DNA from: Rhizaria sp. SCN 62-66 | Lineage: Eukaryota; Rhizaria, unplaced | Assembly (NCBI GenBank): GCA_001724265.1 | Contig: MEDY01000319.1 | Location: forward strand, 1 to 35,383 | Direction: 5' to 3' | Length of the DNA stretch: 35,383 bases | The notes under the pieces: generated by a model | The model's input: only the letters and a program-made list of their open reading frames with translations | Told to the model about the DNA's origin: nothing | Databases searched by the model: none | Translations under genes and position numbers: made by a program | Part shown: positions 8,220-19,857 of the stretch, piece after piece | How positions within the stretch are numbered: position 1 is the first letter of the stretch | How the letters are laid out: every line of letters begins with the position of its first letter

Positions 8220-10448
8220 TCAAGCAAGTTGCGCAACGTCGAAGACGCCGTCATCCCCTTCAGTCGAGGAAACAGGAACAGACGCGGTCCCAGCTCCAGC
8301 CTGAGTCGGCATGTGCTGCATCTCAATGTCGCTAGATTTGTCCTGAAGCGCGTAGCCACTGTGCTTGGCATCGTCCTCGTTGTTGAAGCCCTTGCCCATG
8401 TACCCATTGCTGGTTGAGCTGGTCACCGTGCTCACGTGGTGGCGAGCGCTGTCGCTGTGGAGCTCGCTGTCGCCCCAGTCGCGCACGCCGGCGCGGTCCT
8501 GCGGCCCCAGCACCGCGTCGTAGTCGTCCGCGCCGGCGCTGCTAACGCTCTCGCCGACGCCGACGCCGCTGGCATCTGAGCTGCTGTCCGCGCCCGCACC
8601 TGCGCCCGCACCGGCAAGGGCGGCGGCGGCGGCGGCGGCCGTGGCGGCGGCCTCGCGCTCGCAGACCTTGGCGGCAACCTGGTCCCAGTTGAGGCGCTTG
8701 AGGAAGACGACCATGGTGATGACGACGCCGACCGAGGCCGAAGTGAGCGCGATCCACTGGCCTGGCACGCCCAGCCCCGAGACGCGCTCCGTGGCGGCCG
8801 CGCCGGGGGCGGGGTCCTTGACGGGCCGGTCCCAGTGGCCGGCGTGGAAGGCAAGCACGTAGGCCACAGGCAGCGTGTAGACCCAGTAGGCCGTCACGTT
8901 GATGTAGAAGCCGATGTTCTGCATGCCGGCGCCGCGGAGGATGCCCGACGCCGTGCCCTGGAAGCCGTCGAACATGACGAACAGACTGAGGATGGGCACC
9001 GCACTGGCGACGATGGTGACGACGTCTTTCTCGGACGTGAAGACGTAACCAACGTAGGAGCTCGTCAGCGTCAGGACGAGCGCGATGAGCGCCTGCCCGC
9101 AGAGACAGATCATCAGCGCCGCCATGCCTGCCCAGCGCGCCTGCTTGGGCTTGTTGGCGCCGAACGCGGTGCCGGTGAGCGTGGCGGCGGCGATGCCCAC
9201 GGCCATGGGCACCATGAAAACGAGCCCTGTGAGCGAGATCACAATGCTCTGCGCGGCCAGCGCGGCGGTGCCCAGCTGCGCGGCCACCAGCGTGTGGATC
9301 TCGAAGCCCCACCACTCAGCGCACATCATACCGACGCCCGGGAGCCCGAGCGCGAGGTATTCGCGCCACTCGCGGAAGGCCTCACGAGACCAGCCGCCCC
9401 ACGTCTTCTTGTAGAAGCCCGAGTAGAGCACGTAGCCGAGCATGAGCAGGAGCGCAAAGGTCTGCGAGACGACGGTGGTGACGGCGGCGCCAATGTAGCC
9501 CAGTTCGGCGACGATGATGAGGAGGTAGTTGAGCAGTGGGACTGTGGCGACCGAGATGATGGTGACTACCATGACGGGCTTGGTGTTTCCCTGGCACTGC
9601 AAGTACCGCTGCAGCGCGTTCAAGTACGCCTGCGGCAGCAGCGCGGCCATCATGACGTAGATGAACTTGGCGGCCATCTCCGCGACCTCGGGTTCGATGC
9701 CGACGGCGCTGAGCAGCGGGTGCGAGAAAGACCAGAGGACAATCGTGAGCATGGCCTGCAGCGTCACGATGCATAGCGCGCGCTGCAGCACCACGCCCAC
9801 GCGCTTAAAGTTGCCCGCGCCGTAGGCCTGCGAGGCGAGCGTGTCGATGGTGCCGAGCATGCCGAAGAGGAGCGAGAGCCCTGTGACGTTGCAGAAGAGC
9901 ATCGCGACCGACGACGCGGCGAGCTCGTTCTCGCCCTCGTGCCCGACGAAGATGAGGTTGATGACGGAGACAGCGTTCTGCGCGACAAAGCCGAGCATGA
10001 GCGGGAGCGCGAGAGCGAGCACGCGGCGCGCCTCGACGCGCATGGGGCCTGGGATGATGCTCAGCATCGAGCACGGAGGGTTCGCGTACGCCTCCTCGCA
10101 CGTGTCTGCGGTCGCGTGCTCCGAAGCCGCGCCGGACGCGGCAGCAGCGGCCGAGTCGTCGGTGATAATGGTGACGGATAAACCGTCTGCCACAGGATCC
10201 GTATTGTCGCCATCAATGTGATTGTTTGAGTTCATGTGAGCATTTGTGTTAATCTTAATGTCGTTGTTGCTGTGAAGGGTCAGACCGGAAGTGGGGGAGC
10301 GCGCGTCGAGGGCGTCGAGCGAGGAGTGATCAACCGGACGGAGGCCGATAAAGGAGCTGTTGTGCGTGGGGTGGCGGCGTGGGGGCGTGCTGGTGCCGTC
10401 CGCGACCGTGGCAGCAGCTGTAGCGGAAGGGGCGACGGAGGAAGTCAT
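8220..10448 (-). CDS. MATE-family efflux transporter
   Basis: Single exon, 742 aa. MATE proteins export organic cations, drugs or metabolites across membranes in exchange for H+ or Na+. The N-terminal ~125 residues are a polar, low-complexity cytosolic tail. The transporter body (about 138-590) starts at ARRVLALALPLMLGFVAQNA and shows the usual twelve hydrophobic segments in two halves. MATE signatures are NLIFVGHEGENELAA, LASQAYGAGNF, LNALQRYLQCQ and AEWWGFEI. The last membrane segment (about 563-588) ends in FLKRLNW. A polar ~150-residue C-terminal tail with an Ala run follows. Substrate cannot be told from sequence. The start is the ATG before TSSVAP, and the stop is TGA. The next minus-strand gene ends about 620 bases upstream, so this gene has its own promoter space. 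Confidence 0.94.
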   Translation of the reverse strand: MTSSVAPSATAAATVADGTSTPPRRHPTHNSSFIGLRPVDHSSLDALDARSPTSGLTLHSNNDIKINTNAHMNSNNHIDGDNTDPVADGLSVTIITDDSAAAAASGAASEHATADTCEEAYANPPCSMLSIIPGPMRVEARRVLALALPLMLGFVAQNAVSVINLIFVGHEGENELAASSVAMLFCNVTGLSLLFGMLGTIDTLASQAYGAGNFKRVGVVLQRALCIVTLQAMLTIVLWSFSHPLLSAVGIEPEVAEMAAKFIYVMMAALLPQAYLNALQRYLQCQGNTKPVMVVTIISVATVPLLNYLLIIVAELGYIGAAVTTVVSQTFALLLMLGYVLYSGFYKKTWGGWSREAFREWREYLALGLPGVGMMCAEWWGFEIHTLVAAQLGTAALAAQSIVISLTGLVFMVPMAVGIAAATLTGTAFGANKPKQARWAGMAALMICLCGQALIALVLTLTSSYVGYVFTSEKDVVTIVASAVPILSLFVMFDGFQGTASGILRGAGMQNIGFYINVTAYWVYTLPVAYVLAFHAGHWDRPVKDPAPGAAATERVSGLGVPGQWIALTSASVGVVITMVVFLKRLNWDQVAAKVCEREAAATAAAAAAALAGAGAGAGADSSSDASGVGVGESVSSAGADDYDAVLGPQDRAGVRDWGDSELHSDSARHHVSTVTSSTSNGYMGKGFNNEDDAKHSGYALQDKSSDIEMQHMPTQAGAGTASVPVSSTEGDDGVFDVAQLA

Positions 10449-11068
10449 GGAATGGGCTGGAGCGGAGGAAGGAGAGTAGAGCTACGGGATGACACGCGAT
10501 TGAGGGACATCGCCGAGGGAAACGTCAGAGAGTGCGTGAGGGTCGCGAGAGGATTCGCCTTTTCCGTTAAAGCTTGGCATGGAGGGTCAAGCTGTGGGTT
10601 TGAGTCGAGGTTGGAAAAGCGAAAGAGCCGGACGAAAGCGTACACGCAAAAGAAGGACATTGATGGGTTAAGTTCAGTTTTAAAGCGCAGTGCGATAACA
10701 AATAAATTATACAATGTTGAATTCGCATATCTCAACAGAGATTTCGAGTTGACGATGTTACTGGGCGGTTATTCTTGTTTGCAAAAATGACTTGCGGAGA
10801 CGACTTGCCGCGCCGCCTGTGCGAGCGAGGATGCATTTGTGGTTAGATAAGAAATAAACTGAAATATAGGACGAAAACAAGTTTAACAATGATTTTAGTA
10901 GCATTACAAGATACAAGTGTATATATATTTTATTACCTGTACATTTCAAGTCAGATGATTGTTTTAATTGCTCAAATCCAATCGTTTTGTTATTACTGGC
11001 AACATTGTCATGCCAAGTAACGTTGTCATGCTGCGGCAGTTTGCGCACAATGGCAGATTTTTTGAGGT
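10449..11068. other. Spacer: MATE upstream region and 3' end of the GTPase-like gene
   Basis: This holds the 5' flank of the MATE gene and the 3' UTR of the GTPase-like gene, both on the minus strand. A plus-strand open frame here overlaps the MATE start antisense and was not called. No TATA box, RNA gene or repeat stood out. Confidence 0.5.
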
Positions 11069-14000
11069 TTAAATCAAAATCTTCACATCTATATGCCAAG
11101 ACATGATCTCAATCGCGTTCGGCAGTTTCTTCCAGTCGTTAGCAGCCCCAATCAAGCAGTTACTCTTCTGTGCATCTGCCGTCACTGCAGTCGCCGAGAC
11201 TGTTGCGGCATCACTCAAGTCCGTCGCCGTCGCGCCCAACGACCTCAGCCGGCGGAGAACTGTTTCTTGACTTGCCTCTGCGCAGGTAAGATCGAGCGTG
11301 ACTGCAACAGGATCCATTGAGACGTCGCTCGCAGCGTCACTCAGCTGCTCACTCTGTGAGACGGCACGAGCCTGCGTGAGATAGACGTCAAACAGCACAC
11401 TCTCCTCTGCGATAAGCATCACAAGCTTCCACATCTCAGCGAGATCGCTCTCATCTCCACCCGCGCGCTTCACAATGGTGCTCGGTCCAGAGCCGCTCTC
11501 GCGCTGCCCGAGTGCAGCGCCCAGCTTGGCCGCCGCCGCGTCGAGCCGCGCGCGCAGCGCCGCCCGCGCGGCCGCCGCGGAGGCCGGGTTCAGCAGCGGC
11601 AGCCAGAGCGCGCGGGCAGGCAGCAGCGGCATCATCTGTGACTGAGACTGAGGCTGTGAGGCGGTGCTGTCAGAGCGAGGGGCGCGGCGAGCGCGGCGGG
11701 GCTTGCCAAGGCTCACAGCGGGGGGCAAGATTGAGGACGCAGTGGCTGTATCGGGCGCAGTCTCTGTCGCAGCGTCAACCTCGGGAGCAGCGGGGCCAGG
11801 CTTCGTGTTGCTGCCGCAAGCAGTGTGCACAGCGTTGTTTGCATTGTGAGAAAGAGGGTTGCCGGCTTCGTTCACAACACAGATCGTACCGTCCCGCAAA
11901 ACACCTACACCTAAACCAGCACCGGCGAGAGTACCACTCTGTTGCTGTTGAGTGCGCCAGTGGCAGTGTCCGTCGCCCGCGGCTGCCGCGCCCCACGCCG
12001 CTGCCCGCGCGGCCGGATGGTACCACGTGCGCACGCCCGGTGCGGCGCAGTGCGCGGCCCACGCCTCGGCGAAGGCTGCGAGCCACGGCGCCGCGGTGGC
12101 CGGGGCCGACTCTGCGCGTGGAGCTGCGGGCAGGAGAGAGCGGATGCTGTCGCAGAGGGCTGCGAGTGTAAGGGCGTTGCTTGCATCACTGGCATCGCGG
12201 TTAGCATGCAGTTGAGCTGGAGTGGCAGCGGGAAGCCAGCGCGCAAGAGTCGCAAGCGACCACATCAACGACGGAGCTAAGCAGCTGGCAGAGTTGTCGT
12301 CGTTCATAGGCGTTGCAAACGGCGTCCATACGAGCTGCTGCTGAGAGCCGTTTCCAGTTCCCCCGCCTCGCTGCAAAGTGACGCGCACACGCGTGTTAGC
12401 GCTGCCGTCCACCGCGTGCGCGAGCGCGAGTCCGCCGGCTGCGAGCGCAAGCAGCGCGGCGTCCGCGGCCGCGTAGAGTGAGTAGGGCGGCAGAGTCATC
12501 GCCAGCGACGGGTGACTGTGGGCCGCGGCGGAGTGACTGTGAGCGCCCGAGTTGTGGCTGTGGTGCGCAGTTGCGTCAGTCTGTTCACTGCCGCTTGCAG
12601 AGCCACAGGAGTGATCGTGGTCACAGGCGTCGCAGTCGCTGTCATCGCTGTCGTGGTCGTCATGACAGTGTCCGTGACTATGGCCATGACAGCTGTCGGA
12701 CTCGACCAGCACGTGCAGCATGTCGCTGCGAGACACAAACATGCCGAGCTCAACACTCTTAGACTGCTCCTTAGAAGGCGCCTGGGCCTCGCCCTTAGAT
12801 TCCCGCTTAGACTTGATCCTGCTGCGCACGTCGCGCATGGCGTCATACGCCGCGCTCGCCGCTGCAGAGAGCAGGCCCGGCGGGAGCACGCGGTCGACGT
12901 AAGCACCCGAGGCGCCGAGAATGCTGCCGTGCGCGGATGACACTGCAGAGCCTGCAGTCGCCACACCTGGCTGCTGCTGCTGTGTCGCAGTGGTGACAAA
13001 AGCAGGAGGCAGCAGAGCTAACGCTGCCATGGCCGCACTGCTGTTCTCATGACTGTGCGCACCAGAAAGCTGCTCAACATTTGAGGCTGAAGCTGCGTGC
13101 TGGGGCGCGACAACGTGAGCAGCAGAGGAAATCAGCCCGCGCAGAGTCTCAAGCACGCCGTCGACGTTGAGCTCCAGCTGCGGCACGCCAGCAGTCGTCT
13201 CTTCATCCTCGCCGCTCTCAACAGAGTGACTGTGGGCGGCGGTAGAGCGACCGAGCGCACGCGCCTTGCGCGGCCGTGACGCGTAGTAGCCCCCCGCGTC
13301 ATCATCGTGGAAGGAGCGGTGCGCGAGGGACCCGGGCCGGAGGGGGCGCAGGTGGCGCGCGATGGCGACGGTGACAGACAAAGACTGCTGCTTCTGCGGT
13401 GACTGCAGTACGGGTCCATCGGAACCACTCGCACTGCTGGTGAATTGGTTCGTGTCTGGGGTGCCTGCGGCGACTGTGGACGCAGTCGCAGCGAGCTCTG
13501 CCGTTGCTGCTGCGTGCAGGGCGGTCAACAGCAGCGCGACGCCGCCGTCCAACGAGCACTTTGAGAGCGGACCATCGCTGGCACAGGTCGCTGCACTCGA
13601 AGGGGAGCAGTGCTCGCGGGAAACAAGGCCGAGCGCCGCCACAAGCGCGGCAGCAGCTGTCGCGGTGACACCAGTCTCCACAGCGCAGGAATTGAACTTA
13701 CTCTTCATCAAACTTGCCGTATTTGTCTCGCAACTAGACTGAAGAGTGAGGCAGTGACGAAGGAGCGCAACTGCACTCGCGTGCACATCTAGCGCGGTCA
13801 CTGCGCCCTCAGCCGGCTTGTTCGGAGACGAAGATGCAGTTGCATTGTCTGCACCGATGAGGTCAGTAGCAGCTGCAAAGTGATTGCGAACAGCAGCGGC
13901 CGCAGCAGCAACAGTCCGATGAACAGCAGCAGCAACAGCAGCAGCAATGTCGCCGTCGCTAGAGACTGCGGGCGCTGGCGCAGCGAGGGCGGGCGAAGAC

Positions 14001-15639
14001 TCGAGCTGGTCAATCCGCGACAGCAGAACGCGCACAGGCCGGCCGGAGCCTCCGCTCGCGCTGCCGTTCGCTGCTGCTGCTGCTGCTGCTGCTGTTGATG
14101 CTGCTGTTTCTGATGATGCTGCTGGCGCGGAATGTCCGAACGCCATGTCCGCGTCGGGCGGTGCGGGGAGCGAGGTCATGAAGTCAAGCCGCAGCAGCAG
14201 GCGCACAAGCTCGTGCGGCCGCGACACCACGCCCACAGTCGTCAAGCCATCATTCGAGCCAGCAGCGGCAGACGCTGTCGGTGCCGCAGCCGTGCGTGCA
14301 AAAAGGGTCGTTGCGTTGCAGAAGTACATGAGCTGCGCCGTGCCCGCGATCAACGCGCGCGAGCGGGTGAGCGCGGCGCGCAGCGTCGGCGACTGCAGAG
14401 ACGACAGCATCGCCGCCGTGGCCGCCGACTCAGCGTTCGCGCAGTCACCCGCCGCGGCGCTGTCGCCCGCCGCAATGCAGGCGCAGTGCGCGGCAAACGC
14501 AGGGTATTTGGACCACAGAGGCATCGTGGAACCGTTGCTTGTTTCGTGATTGTTGTCAGTTGTGTTCAAGCTGTTCAGCGTCCAGGCGTCGAGAGCAAGG
14601 AGGCGGTCGAGGTGGTCTCCGCCGACCTCGAGCAGGTCCAGACTCACGAACCGCGTGAACGGTGTGATCCCCCACGCCGCCTGCAGGTCCTGGCCGGCGC
14701 ACACACCGGCAGACGCTGCGTCCGTCGCCCCGTCGCGGGTGTGTTCATGGAGGGTGGCGCGACCGATACCAGCTCCAGCACCAGCAGCATCGCCCCTGCC
14801 ACTGCTATTGCCAGTACGACTGTCACTGCCGCTGACACTGTCGCTGTGGCGGCGGTGGTGAGGTTGGCGGTGCAAATTGCGCAGCGCGTCGACCTTGCGC
14901 GTCACACGCCCGCCCGCGACGCTGGCGTCAACGAGCTCGCTCTCAATCAGGAAAAAGAGAAAGTCCTCCACCGACAGCAGCACCGTGCCGCGCGCGATGT
15001 CCGTGTCCAGGAACGGGTAGTCGTCGATCGCCGCGCCCACGGTGGCGTCGAGGAAGCGCGCGTTGTAGAAGGTGCTGCGCAGCACGGGCAGGAAGGACGA
15101 CAGGCGCATGAAGTCGGCCAGGCCAGAGTTCGTAAAGAGATGCAGAAACGTGGATTTGCCGGCATTTTGGTCACCAACCAGGAGACAAGGGAGCGTTGCA
15201 GTGTCAACGGGGAATTGGGAGGTCCAGAGAGAACCGAGATCAAGCTCCTGGAGAGATGGAGTTCGTAATCAGTGTGTCAATTTGGGGGACGTTATGAGCT
15301 TTAACGTCCAAAAACATTCACAACATAGTCAGTAATAGAAAAGGACAATAAAACAGCGGCAAAAAATATACACATATATGTTCTTATTAGCATACGTAGA
15401 GGTTGACTTACGACAACTTCCTCGTGGTAGAGGTCTGCGTTCTCAAAAGAGCATTGCTGGTAGACGAGGCCAGGCTCAGAGCTAGGACCAGAGAGCAACA
15501 AAAGAGAAGATAACATCAAGAAGTCTTGTCGTAAGGGCGGAAGTTTCATGAGCACTTCATTCTGAAGCGGGATGTATTGATATCGGAGGAGACGAAGGTG
15601 GGTCAGAACGTACCGAGGCTCAAGGCCGATTGGAAACAT
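11069..15639 (-). CDS. Large P-loop, GTPase-like protein with a His-rich region
   Basis: Two exons, 15639-15412 and 15247-11069, separated by a 164-nt phase-0 intron (GTAAGT...CTCCAG). The protein has 1468 aa. Splicing completes a clear Walker A/G1 motif, LLVGDQNAGKST, with G101, K107 and S108. Possible further GTPase motifs are LLEVGGD near residue 285 (G3-like) and LLSRIDQLE near 482-490 (G4-like, SRID for NKxD). The signature DYPFLDTDIARGT...EDFLFFLIE lies between. Long Ala/Ser-rich insertions interrupt the fold. Residues about 924-993 are rich in His, Asp and Cys (repeats of HGHSHGH and DHD type) and could bind metal, but might be simple low-complexity sequence. I do not recognise the family. 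A G3E metallochaperone is one alternative, but its G1 motif differs. The nucleotide-binding call is good; GTP specificity is inference. Confidence 0.8.
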
Positions 15640-16059
15640 AGTAGAGCGTGATATTCAACGTCCTAAGATGCCTAATAAACAAAAATTCAAGAAAACACTA
15701 AGGCTAAGAAAACCGATTTGTAATCTTGTTTAACGAATGCTGTGACGTCATGCAGACAAGATTATTAGTCTTGATCTTGCGGCATCTCATGTTCACCACA
15801 AACGATTTTGCACCCACTTCAAGTAACAATTTGTAATGAAAATACACTCAAGATGAACCTTTTTACGGAATTTAAGCTACAAATCCTAAAGAATGTCGTA
15901 AAAATACAAATAAAAACATGTTTAATATCGAGATGTAGCTGCAGACAATGTGTATTCAATGAAAATCTGCAAGTTATGCAGTTTGTGAAGAAGATGCACT
16001 CACTGAATGGCCTGCTGTGGAGCTTGTTTTGTTAGACTATAAAACTAGCAATAGCAATG
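15640..16059. other. Promoter-side spacer of the GTPase-like gene
   Basis: AT-rich sequence between the ATG of the GTPase-like gene and the 3' end of the small acidic protein gene, both on the minus strand. An open frame on the plus strand (15808-16035) has no recognisable features. Nothing else was seen. Confidence 0.5.
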
Positions 16060-16725
16060 CTAGTCATTGCAACTATGGACCGTTTCAAAAGGCGCATGAT
16101 GCTCCGCCACGATTCTGGTTTGTGCTGCGGAGATCTCGGTCTGCAAGTTTGCGCAAACAAGTACTTTCGTGCCTTCACACTATAAGTGAAATTATGAACA
16201 ATAACAGGGAATCAAAGTAAGAGACATACATACACAACAAAAAACATGTAGTTAAATGTAATAACACGAGGAAACGGTCGATTTCACGTACTAACATTGT
16301 CAACAAACTCGAACTCGTCAGCCTCATCTTCAGCAAAGCCTCGGTCGTAATCATCTTGCGCGTCTTGGTCCACCTCGTACTCAGCTTCTTCGTGGTCATT
16401 TCCCATCTCAACAGCAGACCCATCGGGAACTTCGTAATCTGCAGGGTCGTTAAACACGGCAAAGGACCTGTGACGCTCGTAGGACCGTTGCTTGTGGAGA
16501 GTCACGAGGAGTTGGGTGCGGCGATGCGACTCGAGCTACGGAGTGGGAAACAGTCATAACACATGACAGTGAGAAGATTCAAGGAAGATAAATTCAGATT
16601 CAGGTTAAATAGTATGTAGAAACCTGTTAATGACGTACGCCAAGCATGTTGCCAAGAGATTCGTTCCAGCGTGAGTCTTCTAATTCGCGGAACATCGGGC
16701 CGACGAGCAGTCCGCTTGCGTCCAT
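16060..16725 (-). CDS. Small acidic protein, two or three exons, function unknown
   Basis: Exon A (16725-16639) encodes MDASGLLVGPMFRELEDSRW and nine more residues. It is joined by a 103-nt intron (GTACGT...CCGTAG, phase 0) to exon B, which starts at 16535 with LESHRRTQLLVTLHKQRSYE. Exon B becomes strongly acidic and tyrosine-containing (EEAEYEVDQDAQDDYDRGF). If not spliced further it stops at 16284 (112 aa). A GTTAGT donor at 16295 joined to TTATAG at 16180 adds exon C (16179-16060), giving 148 aa ending in a TAG stop; that exon reads like coding sequence. An acceptor-like CAG lies nine bases upstream of the ATG, so a 5' UTR exon may exist. I do not recognise the family. Exons A and B are fairly secure; exon C is a guess. 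Confidence 0.55.
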
Positions 16726-19700
16726 CTTGTATCCTGTGCACAGAAATAAACATTGAAATTGAAAAAGTGTTATTATCAGAAGCGTAAAAAAGCACAATGT
16801 TGCTATAGATTCCATAATTAAAATTCCATTTGACGATGAAATAACAACGAATTTCAGATAACTAAAGTGCTCTGGTGGACTCCCTCTTTCTCGTTGCCCA
16901 ACGGCTAGATTTTAACTTGGTGAGCGACACATAGGTGTTTCGCGAGATAGATGATCGTAACTATTTTGAAGCAAAGATATTATTATATTGAGAGGATGCC
17001 ACATTTGTATTTGTCACTATAATCAATATCTGCTCAATTACGACTTCAAACTGCAAGACATATCCGGAGGCGAGTATCGCATCACAGTAACTAATCTGTC
17101 TGCACTATGAGCGCGTGAGCATGTGTTGTATGTTAGTATGGCTATTTTCTGTGTGATTGCTCGCGGCAGCCTTGTAGCGTCATATGTGAATCTCTGACTC
17201 ACGCAAAGCTCGCTGAATTGCGACACTAGCAAAGCGCGGAAATGAAACAAAAGACACAAACAACATATACGAAGGAAACCACAGACACAATGCCCCGAGG
17301 AATAATCCCATCCATATTCGACTTTGATGAGCGTGAGTAAGAAAGAGATACTGAGAAAATAGAGAGCGCACAACTGATATTGTACATTGAACACCGTTAC
17401 CGGAGTCATCAACACCTTCATAAAAGATGATGACTGAATTAGAGTAAGTAGTGAGTGATACATCGTACAACACCAGAAGAGTTACAATGTAGCATAGCGC
17501 AACCTCTGACAGGCTTGAGGCCAAGCAATTAAGCGAGCCTAAACACAGTCTGGAGGCATAAGCAACCTAGCAAAGCAGCAACAATAGCATCATTAACACA
17601 CGTGAGGGGACAACAAGTTGATGACAACTGTAATGTGTGTTCAAGTCTGACTGACACTGCTTTGGCTGGAGGTTGCGCATGAGAGGCTGCGCGATTTGCG
17701 TCATATTTTTGTTTTTGCTTTTTTGATTTGTCTTGTTGATTTTTGTTGTAGTTTTTGGAGTCCTTCAAGTTCATTTAAGTACTCTTTTGTTCGGCAAGAA
17801 AAATAGGTGCGCATTAAAAGAGGTGCAGCACATATACAACACATTAACACAAACACGTGCAATCAAGCGCTATGCCCTATTCATCACATCACGAATAAGA
17901 GACTTGAAGGAGATAAATAAATTATTACGAGACACTCGCGCTGATTTCAGTGTGTAGACCTTAATATGATAAGCTTACTGCAAAGTAAAATAGATGTAAG
18001 GACATGACAGATTAGTGTGGTGTTAATGTGACGTGTTAATCAGTCTGAATAACACACATAAAGACGTTAAACAGGGAGAGCAAACTATTAAAGAACGAAA
18101 TATCAAAAAGCAACCCAAAAGCAGTTGGGAGAAAATGTTTTACATCGCCACAGACACAGTTACAGCCGCAGCAGCGGCACAGAATATGGGCACAAAAAAT
18201 AAAACAATAAACGACGTCAATGTTCTGACTTCGAAGAAAAGTGAGACAACACAAAATAAAAATTGATGCGTACAAAAATGTCGAGACAATTAGGGGAGAT
18301 TTTGTACGATGTTCAATCAGATACAAACAAACATCTTTGCAATGATCAGACTTCAGTTACATCAACAACAATGACAACATCACTGGTCAGTAGGAAGCAA
18401 GTGAGATAAGAACATTGGTGTTATCAGTTGAGAAAGTGCAACAAACAAAGTCAACGCAAGCATGATAGAAAGCCGCAACACACAATTAATGCGACACACA
18501 ATGTGAGGCACAACTCAACATCATTCACATCACGCAAAACAACACACCAGCTAACAGTGACAAATCTGACTCAATCAAGATCAGATGTCAACGAGCGGGC
18601 TACAATATCAACACGATAGTGAGGATGGCGGTGGTGGTGATGGTGTGATTATGAATTGACGTAGACGTACAAAAAGAGTGCAGAGTTATAGTGAGACAAT
18701 CAGGACGTGTGCAGTAATAGGTGTGAAGTGAGCAGTTTGGTTTGATCAGATGATTAAAAATAACAAAAATAACGACAACATCCTGAGAAGGATGTGCACA
18801 ATGAAGAGACATATGTTGAGTGAAAACAAAAGACGCAAGATAAATCATGTAGGCGAAATCAACATCAATAGAAGACATGAAATAAAGAGAACAGAGGAGA
18901 ACAACAATTACGCTGGGTGTTAAAAAGAGCAATGCACAAGCAAACATCTTGGTTGAAAGTGCAGCTAAAACCAAAAACAATTGTAAGCTGCAAGTGTTAT
19001 CAGTTGCTATACACAGCCAACAACAACACATACACAAAAGCAGTCACAGACATACTACCGTATATGATGAGATAGTATCACAACGTTGAAGTTCGACAAG
19101 AACCAGAGTAAAGAAAGGGATAAAAAAATGAAATCGGGAAGGGAAAGGAAACAAATATATCAACAGGTTTAAAAAAATGAATCTCAATAAGTGTCGACGA
19201 CACGCATCAAGCGTCCCGCCGCTACGTGAGCTACAACTACATCACATCAAATTTAACTACATAGTTGCCTTGCTTCGCGCTGCCCTGCGTTGTCAGATTA
19301 AACTGCCTTGCAGTGCACTGTGCGTTGTGTTGTGCTGAACGTTATCGCACTGCTGGAACACTTGCGAGGAGTGAACAAGCGTCCGTGCCTGCGTACGTAC
19401 TAGGTAGTGATGCTTAAAATCAATAATATCAGTCAGGTGAGTGATGAAAGCAGGAACAAACACGAGCAAACAGGACTGTTGTTTTACTCTTGAGTCAAAA
19501 AGTGGGATGAGTTTACGTTATACGTTTACGTTAATGTGTACGTTTGGGTAGGTTTACGGTACTCGGCGCAATGTAATGCGGTAGTAAAGGAGTCTAAGAG
19601 AGAGAAGGTTAAGTTGATTCGCTTGCGGTTCGTTTAATGACTAGCGGGCAGCGATGACTAGCTTAACAAAGATGAAAGAATGAAGTTTAAGAGGATGATA

Positions 19701-19857
19701 AACTTACTTGCGAGCGAGTGCCACACAAGAGCGCACTCGCAAGCGAAACATCAGAATCAACAAGCAGCAGCAAAAGCACAGCGCATGATAGTCACAACAT
19801 AGATCACATTCTTTGTGTAAGTGTGTACGGTTCCTCGTTCATCCGCGCAACAGAGAG
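16726..19857. other. Long AT-rich spacer, T-rich on the minus strand
   Basis: About 3.1 kb without a supported gene. From about 17800 to 19150 the plus strand is A-rich and T-poor, so minus-sense RNA would be T-rich, like intron or 3' UTR of the EF-hand gene just upstream on that strand. Open frames such as 18600-19037 and 17038-17463 (minus) and 17733-17957 (plus) are products of this skew, and several lack an ATG. A strong splice donor lies at 19707 (separate entry). No tRNA or snRNA was recognised. Confidence 0.55.
19707..19743 (-). promoter_or_regulatory. Splice donor inside a hairpin, downstream of the EF-hand gene stop
   Basis: On the minus strand CGCAA|GTAAGTT is a strong 5' splice site about 150 bases past the TAA stop. 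The exon end and first intron base pair with an upstream CTTGCG, and the adjoining AGTGC pairs with GCACT. This gives an eleven-pair stem with a four-base bulge that would hide the donor. It suggests a 3' UTR intron whose splicing could be controlled by RNA folding. No partner acceptor was pinned down. Confidence 0.35.

Noticed and set aside
18600-19037. 145-codon hydrophobic, Cys-rich frame in the long spacer
   Set aside because: T-rich antisense of A-rich sequence gives Leu/Phe/Cys/Ser-rich frames by chance; no conserved pattern.
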